From Oncomelania hupensis (Eukaryota > Mollusca > Gastropoda > Littorinimorpha > Pomatiopsidae): a stretch of 64,000 nucleotides of DNA. Numbering within the stretch: position 1 is the first letter of the stretch; every line of letters begins with the position of its first letter. Below the pieces are notes generated by a model that was given only the letters and a program-made list of their open reading frames with translations, had not been told where the DNA came from and made no database searches. This document shows, piece by piece, positions 1 through 10,194 of the stretch. Both the position numbers and the translations under genes were made by a program. The stretch is from the NCBI GenBank assembly GCA_036898135.1, contig CM072513.1:84386444-84450443 (forward strand). The letters are read 5' to 3'.

Positions 1-35
1 GCCCGTATAGCATCCAGCATTAGGTTTTAAACGTA

Positions 36-36
<1 letters not shown>

Positions 37-105
<69 letters not shown>

Positions 106-136
106 GTTGTTGTTGTTGTTGTTATTGTTGTATTGA

Positions 137-209
<73 letters not shown>
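37..209. repeat. (ATT)n microsatellite with (GTT)n core
   Basis: Long ATT tracts on either side of a short GTT tract. Low-complexity sequence with no coding content. Confidence 0.95.
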
Positions 210-314
210 GTTAGGGTTATTATTTTAATTGTTCAATCTACTTACTGCAGAAAACTTACTGTGAGAATCATACCCCTATCACCAATAACACACACTTGCT
301 ACACGATGAACAGT

Positions 315-596
315 GTGTAGCGCCGTGAACCACTGACACAATCAAACAGTGATAATGCCTTGCTAGCACCTGCTAAGCTTTGGAGCCATGACGGGGTCGG
401 CTTCACTGTATGACCGAGAGTTTCACTGCAAGTAGAAACTTACCTGATTCACTCCCCTCCCCCCTTCCCTCACCTTCATCCCCCCTCCTCCATCCCCTAC
501 ACACATTCCTTTCTTTCCTATTACTGTAGAAATAAATATGAGAGATCGTAACTGGAAATCTAAAACTAGAGAATTCACGTCCACGCCTGTATCCTA
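315..596 (+). repeat. Left member of a ~275-bp direct repeat pair
   Basis: Begins GTGTAGCGCCGTGAACC and ends at the TATCCTA just before the LINE fragment. It matches 1403-1673 with about five substitutions in the first ~140 bases plus indels in the C-rich tract. It carries a polypyrimidine-rich stretch (about 450-515) and no recognised gene. With the right copy it brackets the LINE fragment exactly. Confidence 0.9.
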
Positions 597-1402
597 GTGG
601 CTGGAGAGGAACAAGAACTTGAACAGCTGGTACAGAGGCTTGACACCACCTCCAGAGCCTATGGAATGGAAATAAGTGCAGAGAAGACCAAAATGATGAC
701 CAACAACACCAATGGCATCAATACGGACATCAAAGTCCAAGGCCAATCCCTCAACACAGTGCATAGCTTCAAATATTTAGGAGCCATTGTATCAGACAAT
801 GGGTCCCGACAGGAAGTCCTCTCCAGGATCGCACAAACAACTGCTGCCCTGACAAGGTTGAAGCCCATTTGGAAAGACAGGACCATCAGTCTACATTCCA
901 AAGTAAGACTGCTGCGCTCCCTTGTCATCTCCATCTTCCTATATGCTTGCGAAGCATGGACCCTCACAGCAGATCTCCAACGAAGAATACAAAGCATGGA
1001 GATGAGGTGCTACAGAAGACTTCTGGGCATTTCCCATACCCAACACATCACCAGCGACGAAGTCCGACAGACCATCACACAAGCCATTGGACAACACGAT
1101 GACCTGCTCACAGTGGTGAAGAAACGGAATCCCGATGGTATGGCCACGTCACCAGATCATCAGGCCTTGCAAATACCATTCTGCAAGGCACAGTGCAAGG
1201 AGGTAGTTGAAGAGGGAGACCGAAAAAGAGGTGGGAGAACAACATTCGAGAATGGACTGGTTTGACACTGAGCGAAACAATCAGGGTTGCTGAGGACAGG
1301 GAAAGATGGAGTACTCTGGTTAAATGATCATCTGTGGTGCCTTTACGACCTCCGAGTTATGGGATAGGATAGGGTAGGATAGGATAGGATAGGATAGGAT
1401 AG
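597..1402 (+). mobile_element. RTE-like LINE, 3' fragment (copy 1), with (GGATA)n tail
   Basis: The translated sequence matches the end of the reverse transcriptase and the C-terminal region of the longer copy at 58204-60828 nearly residue for residue, for example [24 protein letters not shown] and [11 protein letters not shown]. The fragment is 5'-truncated just after the FADDI catalytic box. A frameshift near 1128, in the KKR region, throws the last ~45 residues out of frame, and the ORF stops at 1265. The 3' end is a run of GGATA pentamers (1362-1402); short tandem tails are usual for RTE-clade elements. This is a dead, non-autonomous copy. Confidence 0.9.
1362..1402 (+). repeat. (GGATA)n LINE tail
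   Basis: Eight or so pentamer repeats directly after the LINE 3' UTR. The same pentamer, in the matching orientation, ends the copies at 5459, 20922 and 58204. Confidence 0.9.
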
Positions 1403-1673
1403 TGTAGCGCCGTGAACCATTGACACAATCAAACGGTGATAATGCGTTGCTAGCACCTGCTAAGCTTTGGAGCCATGACGGGGTCGGCTTCGCTGTATGA
1501 CCGAGAGTTTCACTACAAGTAGAAACTTACCTGATTCACTCCCCCCCCTCTCCCCCTCCCATTTCCTCCCCCCCTACAGACTTTCCTCCCTTTCCTATTT
1601 CTGTAGAAATAAATATGAGAGATCGTAACTGGAAATGTAAAAATAGAGAACTCACGTCCACGCCTGTATCCTA
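1403..1673 (+). repeat. Right member of the ~275-bp direct repeat pair
   Basis: Starts at the first base after the GGATA tail and ends at the same TATCCTA motif as the left copy. Beyond it the two flanks are unrelated. Confidence 0.9.
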
Positions 1674-2204
1674 CTTGGTGAACATCACTCACTCGTCTCC
1701 TCTTTCTTGTAGCCATTTGTAAAGTTGTTCTCTGCCGTTGGTCCCAGATGACCAAGGTGGCAGTAGCGCTTGAAAGCGACAATGAGAGAGTGGCTGTTGT
1801 TTGCGAACCGGAAGTGGGTGATGAGTGGTACTCGGCGGTCTTGGTCTCTGAAGTGTGATAATCAGTGGTTGTGGCCAGTAACATTGCTTTGAATGGAGGA
1901 TGAAATGGCTCCAGGAATGGCCTGGACGGTAGAAAGTGTTGGAATGCAAATGCATGGAGACCATCCAGATATTTTGTTGTCAAGAGGAGGACAGGAAGAT
2001 TAGGAACATAATGGCGATAAGCCCCGATCTTTGAACACGAGTGATCTTTCCGCCAGAGGGCGTATTTCCACAAATGGACGTCGTTATTTTATTTGTGTAA
2101 TGAAAAGGCTAAAACGAAAGGTTTAATACCAAAGGAGATAATACAAACGCATTGAAAAGTGTGTTTTTTTTGGTTCATGGAGTTCGCTAACAGCATCTTT
2201 TTTT
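1674..2204. other. No recognised feature
   Basis: A minus-strand open frame of 186 codons runs through 1513-2073 but matches no family I know, is rich in low-complexity Ser/Thr and spans the repeat boundary at 1673. I do not call it a gene. Confidence 0.5.
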
Positions 2205-2535
2205 GTTATGTAGCTCTTATCCAGCTCAGAGCTGCTCAAGGCGCTAGCCGATACAGGATCTATCTGAAGTCGCTAAAAACGCCAACGAACTCCCTTAGGC
2301 ATCGACTGACACCCAGACAACTTAACACAATCCTGGGCGAGCGCGCTTGGAGAAGATGAGGCCTATGTAGTGCTCGCTCGCTGGATGTATTTGTCTAGCC
2401 GGCACTCACCCGTCTAGGACATGAGCGTCTGGATCTTTAAAGTCTGTGCGGTGGAATGCGTGCGTGAAGGAGCTAGACCTCGGTTTATACTCTCATCCGA
2501 AGGAGTACATGCAAATGTGGAAGGAGAGCGCAATG
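2205..2535 (-). mobile_element. tRNA-derived SINE (family B), head missing
   Basis: Shares with 25420-25812 the blocks AAGGCGCT..CCGATACAGGATCT, CACAATCCTGGGC, GGCACTCACCCGTCTAGGAC and CTAGACCTCGGTTTATACTC in the same order. The element reads on the minus strand, because the tRNA-like head of the 25-kb copy lies at its high-coordinate end. The head is absent here. Confidence 0.75.
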
Positions 2536-2595
2536 GAGATGGTTGAAGAGAAAGTAACTACAACAGCATGACGTTAACCAACAGCAGCACGAACA

Positions 2596-2615
2596 TCATC
2601 ATCATCATCATTTTT

Positions 2616-2672
<57 letters not shown>

Positions 2673-2715
2673 GTCATCATCACCATCGTCATCATCATCA
2701 GCAGCAGCAGCACCA
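2596..2715. repeat. (CAT/ATC)n microsatellite
   Basis: About 35 trinucleotides grading into CAG/CAC. It is complementary to the (GAT)n tract at 2917-3146. Confidence 0.95.
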
Positions 2716-2916
2716 GCACCAGCTGCAGGTGCAGTAGTAATAGTAGTATCAACAAGAACAACAATAGCGTGTGAAATAAGAAATGACGGTAAACGTGAAA
2801 TACAAGGACCATGAAGAAGACATCTTTATTATGGTAAGGTGACATACAACTCCATTTGTTATCATTGACACAAGTCACGGTGACGGTACAACAGTCAACT
2901 ATGTGCAACATTTGTT

Positions 2917-3064
2917 ATTGTGATGATGATGATGATAATGATGATAGTGGTGGTGATAATGATGATGATAGTGGTAGTGGTGTTGGTGGTGGTGGTGATG
3001 ATGATGATGATGATGTTGATGATGATGATGATAGTGTTTGTAACGATGATGATGATGGTTGTAG

Positions 3065-3096
<32 letters not shown>

Positions 3097-3146
3097 TACG
3101 TGGTGGTAATGATGATGATGATGATGACAACGATGATGATTATCAC
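2917..3146. repeat. Imperfect (GAT)n/(GGT)n microsatellite
   Basis: Interrupted GAT and GGT trinucleotides. Long His-, Asp- and Met-rich frames here are artefacts of the repeat. Confidence 0.95.
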
Positions 3147-3596
3147 AAACGATGATAATGAATCCACTGAGAATAACAGACTTCAAAAGTACGGCAAGAC
3201 GCAAATGATGACGACGATAATTACCTACAATGTGCACATCGATGACGGTTGGTAACTCAGAACCTTCATGCTGTCACGCTCTATATAAGTTGAACTGAGA
3301 TAATCTGCTGACTACATACATATAAACCTCTTAACCTACAGGAAATAAAGGCTGTACCACATTTCAATTTTGTATGTTTCCCCCCGGAATTGGTCGTGTT
3401 TTTCGTGTTATGCGTGCTACTCTCTCCCTCCCTCTTTCCCTCCCTCTCTCTCCCTCCCTCTGTGTGTGTGTGCATTAGAGTTCGTGATGAAAGCTTGCCT
3501 GATATAGTATATATACACATGTCCATTTCTAATACTTTGCGTGTCCATTGTGATTGCGCTTAATGTCGCAACTATGTGTGCGAGATCTTTTGATTG

Positions 3597-4293
3597 ATTG
3601 ATTGATTGATTGTTGCTTTAGGTCCAGCGGACTCCCCCGAGCCAAATCAGGACCGGACAACCCCCAATCCGCATAAAAGATCTGCCGAAACAACCCTAGT
3701 GGGAAAATTGAATGCCCTCCACCGGCCAGTCACTTTACAATAAAGACATCCCACGCAGGGGACGGCTGAGGCTTTACCCCAACTACTCGAACCCCCGGTT
3801 ACAAAAACAAAATAGAATACAAACATCATTATAAATTATCAACAAAACATATACATATAAAATGCCTATATTGCTAAATAATATCATCATAGGAAGCCCT
3901 AGTGACCACCCGGCAGAAAGCGTCCAACACTCCCAAGCTGATCCAACAGACCTCATACACAAACAAGGAGTCTTGTCCAGGAAGAGTTTTCAAGAAAAAA
4001 GTTAGTTCATTGATCTAGCTAAGAAGAAGATAGTATAGCAGAGTGATAGGACAGATCAGGAATGGGAAAGAGCAAATGAGGAGGACAGCGACAGTGGGAA
4101 TTTAAAGCACTAAATTTCCAGAAAGTGGGGATACTATTTATACTGAAACCCCCGGCACTCCAACGGGTGTACTGTTGTCGCAGTGAATCAGTCATGCCTA
4201 CAAAGGCAAGACAGGTTTTCAACTGGGGCTTTCACTTTTCCCTTTATAGGTTAGAACAATCTACAGTGGCAAGATTGCTCATGACCCCAAGGG
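3597..4293 (-). mobile_element. Satellite-tailed repeat family C, copy in duplication unit 1
   Basis: Read on the minus strand, the element ends in a conserved block (GGTCCTGATT..GGCTC ..GTCCGCTGGACC) followed by an (AATC)n tail, seen here as GATTGATTGATT on the plus strand. Other copies are at 4590, 13001, 21880 (opposite strand), 15741 (fragment) and 28838 (fragment). A fixed 3' end with a variable short tandem tail suggests spread by LINE machinery. The weak peptide similarity between copies is not enough to call a coding region. Confidence 0.75.
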
Positions 4294-4576
4294 GTTGAAC
4301 TGAGATAATCTGCTGACTACATAGAAACCTCTTAACCTACACGAAATAAAGGCTGTACCACATTTCAATTTTGTATGTTTCCCCCGGAATTGGTCGTGTT
4401 TTTCGCGTTATGCGTGCTACTCTCTCCCTCCCTCTTTCCCTCCCTCTCTCTCCCTCCATCTGTGTGTGTGCATTAGAGTTCGTGATGAAAGCTTGCCTGA
4501 TATAGTATATATACACATGTCCATTTCTGATACTTTGCGTGTCCATTGTGATTGCGCTTAATGTCGCAAATATGTG

Positions 4577-4589
4577 TGCGAGATCTTTT
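4577..4589. repeat. Target-site duplication, left copy
   Basis: TGCGAGATCTTTT, repeated exactly at 5293-5305 on the other side of the family C element. Confidence 0.85.
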
Positions 4590-5292
4590 GATTGATTGAT
4601 TAATTGATTGTTGCTTTAGGTCCAGCGGACTCTTCCGAGCCAAATCAGGAACGGACAACCCCCGATCCGCATAAAAGATCTGCTGAAACAACCCTAGTGG
4701 GAAAATTGAATGCCCTCCACCGGCCAGTCACTTTACTATAAAGACATCCCACGCAGCGGACGGCTGAGGCTTTACCCCAACTACTCGAACCCCCGGTTAC
4801 AAATACAAAATAGAATACAAACATCATTATAAATTATCAACAAAACATATACATATAAAATGCCTATATTGCTAAATAATATCATCATAGGAAGCCCTAG
4901 TGACCACCCGGCAGAAAGCGTCCAACACTCCCAAGCTGATCCAACAGACCTCATACACAAACAAGGAGTCTTGTCCAGGAAGAGTTTTTAAGAAAAAAGT
5001 TAGTTCATTGATCTAGCTAAGAAGAAGATAGTATAGCAGAGTGATAGGACAGAGCAGGAATGGGAAAGAGTAAATGAGGAAGACAGCGACAATGGGAATT
5101 TAAAGCACTAAATTTCCAGAAAGTGGGGATACTATTTATACTGAAACCCCCGGCACTCCAACGGGGGTACTGTTGCCACAGTGAATCAGTCATTCCTATA
5201 AAGGAAAGACAGGTTTTTAACTGGGGCTTTCCCTTTTCCCTTTATAGGTTAGAACAATCTACAGTGGCAAGATTGCTCATGACCCCAAGGGG
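4590..5292 (-). mobile_element. Satellite-tailed repeat family C, copy in duplication unit 2
   Basis: Nearly identical to the 3597-4293 copy. It is flanked on both sides by TGCGAGATCTTTT (4577-4589 and 5293-5305), a 13-bp target-site duplication that fixes both element ends. Confidence 0.85.
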
Positions 5293-5305
5293 TGCGAGAT
5301 CTTTT
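5293..5305. repeat. Target-site duplication, right copy
   Basis: Exact match to 4577-4589. The host sequence resumes with AAATGAAG. Confidence 0.85.
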
Positions 5306-5458
5306 AAATGAAGTCTTAAAAGGTGTTGTGTACAGTGTGTATGTGTGTGTGACTGTTCACCCACATCGGAGCATTTTCCATACGCAATGTATGTTGTCAT
5401 GTGGCTGAATACATTGTGTATTCTGTACATCACGACTTCCGTTTCCTGTCGATAGCTT

Positions 5459-6152
5459 GGACATCAAAGTCCAAAACCAATCCCTCAACACACTGCATAG
5501 CTTCAAATATTTGAGGTGAACAAAACAAAACAGCAACACCCAAGTTGAGGTCCGAGGCTTAAAATATTTAGGAACCATTGTATCAGACAATAGGTCCCGA
5601 TAGGAAGTCCTCTCCAGGATCGCACAAACAACTGCTGCCCTGACAAGGTGGAAAGCCCATTTGGAAAGACAGGACCATCAGTCTACATTCCAAGGTAAGG
5701 CTGCTGCGCCCCCTTGTCATCTCCATCTTCCTATACGCTTGCGAAACATGGACCCTCACAGCAGATCTCCAACGAAGAATACAAAGCATGGAGATGAGGC
5801 GCTACAGAAGACTTCTTGACATTTCCTATACCCAGCACATCACCAACGACGAAGTCCGACAGACCATCACACAAGCCACTGGACAATACGATGACATGCT
5901 CACAGTGGTGAAGAAACGAAAACTCCAATGGTATGGCCACGTCACCAAAGCATCAGGCCTTGCAAAGAACATCCTACAAGGCAATGAGGCAGAAGGAGAT
6001 GGAGACAGAAAAAGAGGTGGGAAGACAACATTCGAGAATGGACAGGTTTGACACTGAGCGCAGCCATGAGGGTTGCTGAGAACAGAGAAAGATGGAGTAC
6101 CCTGAATAAACGATCATCTGTGGTGCCCCAAACGACCTTAGATAGGATAGGA
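5459..6152 (+). mobile_element. RTE-like LINE, 3' fragment (copy 2), degenerate
   Basis: Starts at the GACATCAAAGTCC of the reverse-transcriptase C-terminal region and runs colinear with copy 1 to the GGATA tail. A ~55-bp foreign insertion near 5517-5570 and several indels break every frame; the longest remaining frame is 5788-6051. The tail is split by the hAT element and resumes at 8471-8503. Confidence 0.88.
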
Positions 6153-6566
6153 TCAGGGGCGTCGCACGGTCCAAAATATTGGGGGGGCAACCCTGTCGAC
6201 GGGGAGGTGGGGGGGGGCTGACAAGCGGGACGCACCCTGTAATATATCCTCGTACCTTCATCCAACTGAAAGACTGAGAGTAAAAACATTTAATTATTTA
6301 TGTTCTTCTTTACTGAAAATACAAGATTCATTTCCAGAAACTACAAATACATGATTAGCGATATGTGATAATGATTAAAACCAGGAAACACGAACATTAA
6401 TTACCTGCCGCAAGATCATCTAGGTTGAAATTGTGTCTTCTCTATAAATCACAACTCGTTTTGCATATTGCATACATATAATGACCAAACACTTCCACTA
6501 CCAGTTTCAGAAAATCAGTCAATTGATCAATTTGTTTTACTAGGGCGTATATTACTCGCAGTTTCT

Positions 6567-6899
6567 CTAAAGCAAAATACTGTCTGTCTGAGTGCCTTTT
6601 GTCTTGGTGATCACACCCAGCTTGCAGTTGTCCAGGACGGTGAAAGTTCCAAACACTTCTCTGTGGTGCTGAGAAGATGCAAAAGTATTGGCAAGCTTAA
6701 CCAAATCCAAGGAATCCGTCCTTTGTTTGTGGACGTGGAGCAGCATCAAGTGGTTCAGACGCTCTTCTGTTGAGCTTGACCTGAGGTAGTTCTTGACCCT
6801 CCTCATGGCACTGAAAGTTCTTTCGCTCACGGCATTGGTGGCAGGCATGACCAAAATGAGCTTCAGTAAAAGCCCAACCTCAGACAGCTTACCATTCAT
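6567..6899 (-). pseudogene. hAT transposase C-terminal dimerisation domain, remnant
   Basis: A 110-codon frame with the hAT family C-terminal signature: MPATNAVSERTFSAMRRVKN followed by LRSSSTEERLNHLMLLHVHK. In hAT transposases this helical region mediates dimerisation and lies at the C-terminus. The DDE catalytic residues and the BED zinc finger would lie upstream (to the right on this strand) and are not visible, so the protein is truncated and inactive. The nearest relatives are probably the ZMYM/TTF-type hAT group found in many animal genomes. Confidence 0.85.
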
Positions 6900-7219
6900 T
6901 TATGTAATAATTATATACCAACGATAGTTATAATATAATGCACATCAGATTGCACTTTCGATTCCAAGTTCCAATTACAAAGGATTATAGCGTTCAACTG
7001 TCTGAGAATGAATAGGTTAGACTAGTGGATAACAAGAGCTGCTCCAAGAGGGACCAGTACACCCCCCCTTAGGTGGCCTTTCACTAGAACAACTGATTGA
7101 AATTTCTGCGGAGTAATAATAACGATGATTGAATTTTAATTTTAAAAAAAACCAATAACATTAACAATAACAATATCAGCAAGAGCAACAAAAACAATGA
7201 AAAAAAATAAATAAATAAA

Positions 7220-7298
7220 GCGACGAAACCCGGGATCGAACCTCAGACCTTTGGATCATGAGTCCGACGCCCTGCCAGATCGACCACTGTACAGATTT
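7220..7298 (-). mobile_element. tRNA-Met-like SINE head (not a functional tRNA)
   Basis: On the minus strand there is an intact box B (GGTTCGATCCC), a degenerate box A (TGGTCGATCTGGCAGGGC) and a CAT anticodon in a loop context. The acceptor-stem halves do not pair and an A/T-rich tail (about 7141-7219) follows, so this is a SINE or tRNA pseudogene. Confidence 0.6.
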
Positions 7299-7419
7299 TT
7301 GCGCTTAGGTGGGAAAAAAAAACTACATTATACCTCTTGAGTCGGTCCACAAACGTTCGAAGAGCCGGCTTTACATGAAGAAAAAGTGCGGTTTATATTT
7401 TAACCCTTCGACTTGAGAA

Positions 7420-7800
7420 ATTTTTGGGAAGATTGTTTAATAGCCACTAATAACTCATAAACAAAATCTCAGCTTAGTCGATCAACAAACCCCAGAGCAT
7501 CAATTTCCGAGAAAAGGTCCAAGGTCAAGTTTTGACCTTTATGACCTAGCTGTAAACTTGAGTTATTGTGAGGATGGTGGAGAGTTCTAGTAACCCTTAC
7601 ACAAAAACCTCACGTCATTCGGTCTACAAACACCAGAGATCTTTTTACAGACCAAAAAAGGAGCCAAAGGTCAGGTTTTGACCTTTTTGACCTAGCTGTG
7701 ACCTTGGATTTTGGGAAGGATCGAGATGATCTTACTAGTAGTCCATGAACAAAATCTCAGCTAGTTCAGTCCACAAACATCGGAGATCTATTCGCGGACA
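7420..7800. repeat. Two-copy ~160-bp repeat rich in nuclear-receptor half-sites
   Basis: Two diverged copies (about 7440-7600 and 7600-7770), each with AGGTCA and TGACCT motifs at fixed spacings: 7522-7547 and 7668-7704. It lies inside the hAT element. Confidence 0.75.
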
Positions 7801-8470
7801 CATAAACAAACAAAACAAACAAACAAACAAACCAAGTGAAACCTATAATGGGGGGTGGGGGGGTGGGGGTGGTGGTGTAATAATCAAAGCAGTCAAGCCC
7901 ACGTTATCTGTCCCCAGAAAAGCGAACGGGTCCTTTTTTTCCCCTTTTGCGATCAAAGCACGTGCACGTGTAGGCCTATCAACAAACTAAATCTAAATTA
8001 AAAAATATCGCGCACCTCAACTATTTATTGACACTTGCACATTCACCCTTGCCTTACTCATTTTACAGACTAAAATAAATAATTGATATCAACAAACCTG
8101 GAAAACAGACGATTCAATTGTTTTGTTAATTTTGCTCTTTGCGTGATGAAATGACACTTCTTTCAAACAGCAAAAGCCAGCTCTGCTGCCCGGTGATTGC
8201 GTTAGCGCCACGAAATATTTTGTTGTGAAACACAGGCACATGCTAATAGATTATTGTAATATTATTTCGTACGTTAGCCATTTACACTACGGTTTAAAAA
8301 TATGGTGATTTTTTTAATTATTGATTCTTCCTGCCTTCCTCTATCGTTTGAAATCTTCTTCTTCTTCTTCTTCTTCTTTTCTTCTTTCTCTCTCTTTCTT
8401 TTTTTTTTTTTTTGCCAAATTATTGGGGGGGCAGGTGCCCCCCCTGCCCCCCCGTGTGCGACGCCCCTGA

Positions 8471-8503
8471 GGATAGGATAGGATAGGATAGGATAGGATA
8501 GGA
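8471..8503 (+). repeat. (GGATA)n tail of LINE copy 2, continued
   Basis: The pentamer run resumes at the right hAT terminus, showing that the hAT inserted into the LINE tail. Confidence 0.9.
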
Positions 8504-8885
8504 TTACTTGTTCTGAGCTACCAACCTTTCTGTTAACATGAAACCAACACATCTAACCAAGTGAACATTTAGACACAGAAATGATAAAAGCACGAGTCAT
8601 TTTGATTGTGTTGTCAACGACGGTACTACAATAGGCACAACTCACAACGAGACATGCACAACGCCCTGGAAAACGCAAGCACTATAGAATTATTTGTCAA
8701 AACAGACAATTTACCAAACAACCACAAGTCCGCATGCACGATGCTGTCCTAAATATTTGTTACAGACAATTACACTTGTCTAAGTTCAAAACGCGCTGTA
8801 AGCCATACTGTGGTCTCAGACTTCCTGTTGTCCCAGTCTGTGTTTTCAGTACAGCGATGATAATACTTTTACAGTTGTCTGACTG
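8504..8885. other. No recognised feature
   Basis: Apparently unique AT-rich sequence. No open frame above 70 codons and no family resemblance. Confidence 0.5.
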
Positions 8886-9142
8886 TAAGCGGACAGTAGA
8901 TTTAGTGCTGATGGACTGTAGATTTAGTGCAAATGGACTGTAGATTTAGTGCAAATGAACTTTAGATTTAGTGTAAATGGACTGTACAATTTTACTACAA
9001 ATGGACTGTAGATTTTAGAGTAAGTGGACAATAATGTTAGTGCTCGCAGACTGTAGAATTAGTGCAAGTATACTATAATGTTAGAGCAAGTGGACTAGAC
9101 TGTAATGTTAGTGCAAGTGGACTGTAAATGTAGTGCAAGTGG
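8886..9142. repeat. Degenerate ~22-bp minisatellite, about 11 units
   Basis: Units resemble GGACTGTAGATTTAGTGCAAGT, with 1-5 changes each and a few length variants of 21-27 bp. Confidence 0.88.
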
Positions 9143-9164
9143 GTTAATCCAAACTCCGTCATCG

Positions 9165-9400
9165 GTTTTCCTAGGTAGACATTTGAAAGGGAAGGAGATA
9201 ATCCTGTCAAGTGTTGGACCCAAAACGTAGCGAGCGCCGCGGAATGGGATTTCCACAATGTCCAAGCAGCTCCGTCGACCAACATTGAGTGACATTTGAA
9301 CGGGAGATCATCCTGTCACAGTTGGAATTGGACCCTTACGTGGCGAGGGCCATGGTGTGAGATAACTGCAGCAGAATGGACCATTAGACAGGCATATCCA
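9165..9400. repeat. Dispersed ~110-bp repeat, two units
   Basis: Each unit holds ACATTTGAA.GGGA..GAGATAATCCTGTCA, TTGGACCC and TCGACCAACATTGAG. Related units lie at 12130-12440. Confidence 0.7.
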
Positions 9401-9495
9401 GCTCTTCCACAGTAACGTACGGCCAACAGCTACTCTTTCATTTCAAGACATCGCTATTTTTAAGCCGGCAGTAAGTACAATTCTTTTATATACTA

Positions 9496-9847
9496 CAGTA
9501 AGTCCTCCGGTTACGCCGGCCTCGACTTACGTTGTTTCGTGGTTACGACGCTCCTCCCCATAAACATATAATAAATAATATTACCCGTCGTTCCGTCTTA
9601 CGTGGTTTAGCGTCGTAAGTGACGTAAACAAACGGGAGCTAGTTTAATTCATGTGGTAAGGAATTGTTTTCTCTTCTTTATAATACTTTTTTTAAATGTC
9701 ATTAACAGTTACAGTACAGTATATAGCACTGTACGTATCAGTACAGGTATTTTTCGTTATGTTCTGACTTACGTTCCGACTTACGATGGAATCGAGTTAC
9801 GACGCGTCCAACGAACGGATCAACTGTCGTAACTCGAGGTCCCCCTG
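9496..9847. mobile_element. Pogo/mariner-like MITE
   Basis: A 352-bp element with imperfect terminal inverted repeats (CAGTAAGTCCTCCGGTTACG at the left; CGTAACTCGAGGTCCCCCTG at the right) and a TA dinucleotide on each side (9494-9495 and 9848-9849), the usual Tc1/mariner-pogo target duplication. Both ends carry clustered TTACG motifs. There is no transposase. Confidence 0.75.
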
Positions 9848-9946
9848 TATATAGCAATCTTCTGTCAATCTGGGCAGCTATGAATGAATGCATATTTGTC
9901 TGTTACAGTATTTGTATCTTAATCTGTTATCTGCATCTATCTTAGA

Positions 9947-10190
9947 CCCACCGCCGTAGCTCAAGTGGTAGAGCGTTCGCCTGGCACACCGATGATCCAG
10001 GTTTGAATTCCGTGGTGGGCAACACAAAAGTGGCCATTTTCACTGTCCATTTTATCAGAAGGATTGCTCTGGTGGTTCAGTTTTGATTGATGTCCCTACC
10101 CCTTGTTCCCTGGGATGGTTATCCCCGTCTGCCATATCGCCAATGGTGGGTGTAGACGTTCAACTTCAGTGTTCATTCATTTCTCTATTT
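9947..10190 (+). mobile_element. tRNA-derived SINE (family A), copy 1
   Basis: The 5' head resembles a tRNA gene with box A (TAGCTCAAGTGGTAGAGC) and a mutated box B (GGTTTGAATTCC). The body contains CCTGGGATGGTTATCCCCGT and CATATCGCCAATGGT and ends near GTGTTCATTC, followed by a (CT)n tract. It is colinear with 28972-29205. Box A/B would allow RNA polymerase III transcription if intact. Confidence 0.85.
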
Positions 10191-10194
10191 ATTT

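Larger units (their letters stand above)
3289..5292. repeat. Two-copy tandem duplication, period 1005 bp
   Basis: The block starting GTTGAACTGAGATAATCTGC at 3289 recurs at 4294, and the two copies stay colinear to the ...CCCCAAGGGG end (4293 and 5292). They are nearly identical, including polypyrimidine runs, a TATATACACATG site and the internal satellite-tailed element. Each unit is about 300 bp of host flank plus a ~700-bp element, so the duplication followed the insertion. Confidence 0.93.
6153..8470 (-). mobile_element. hAT-type DNA transposon, non-autonomous remnant
   Basis: Terminal inverted repeats TCAGGGGCGTCGCAC (6153) and its complement ending 8470 are flanked by the 8-bp duplication GGATAGGA (6145-6152 and 8471-8478), the length typical of hAT elements. 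Only the C-terminal part of the transposase survives (6567-6899, minus). G-rich subterminal blocks next to both ends form inverted repeats. The interior also holds a tRNA-like sequence and a repeat rich in AGGTCA half-sites, so the element is nested or composite. It sits in the pentamer tail of LINE copy 2. Confidence 0.85.

Noticed and set aside
1513..2073. 186-codon minus-strand open frame
   Set aside because: It crosses the end of the 275-bp direct repeat, is low-complexity at both ends and matches no family I recognise.
2558..3255. Frames rich in Met, Ile, Asp, His or Ser
   Set aside because: They are produced by CAT/GAT microsatellites. The same applies to frames over CT, GA, GT, TA and TAC repeats throughout the window.
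3647..4827. Possible small protein in family C (VPCVGCLY..VTGRWRAF) seen in two identical copies and weakly at 22.2 kb
   Set aside because: The two identical copies are a tandem duplication, the 22-kb and 13-kb copies have stops in that frame, and the similarity follows from DNA identity.
7220..7298. Functional tRNA-Met gene
   Set aside because: Box B is good but the acceptor stem does not pair and an A/T-rich SINE-like tail follows.
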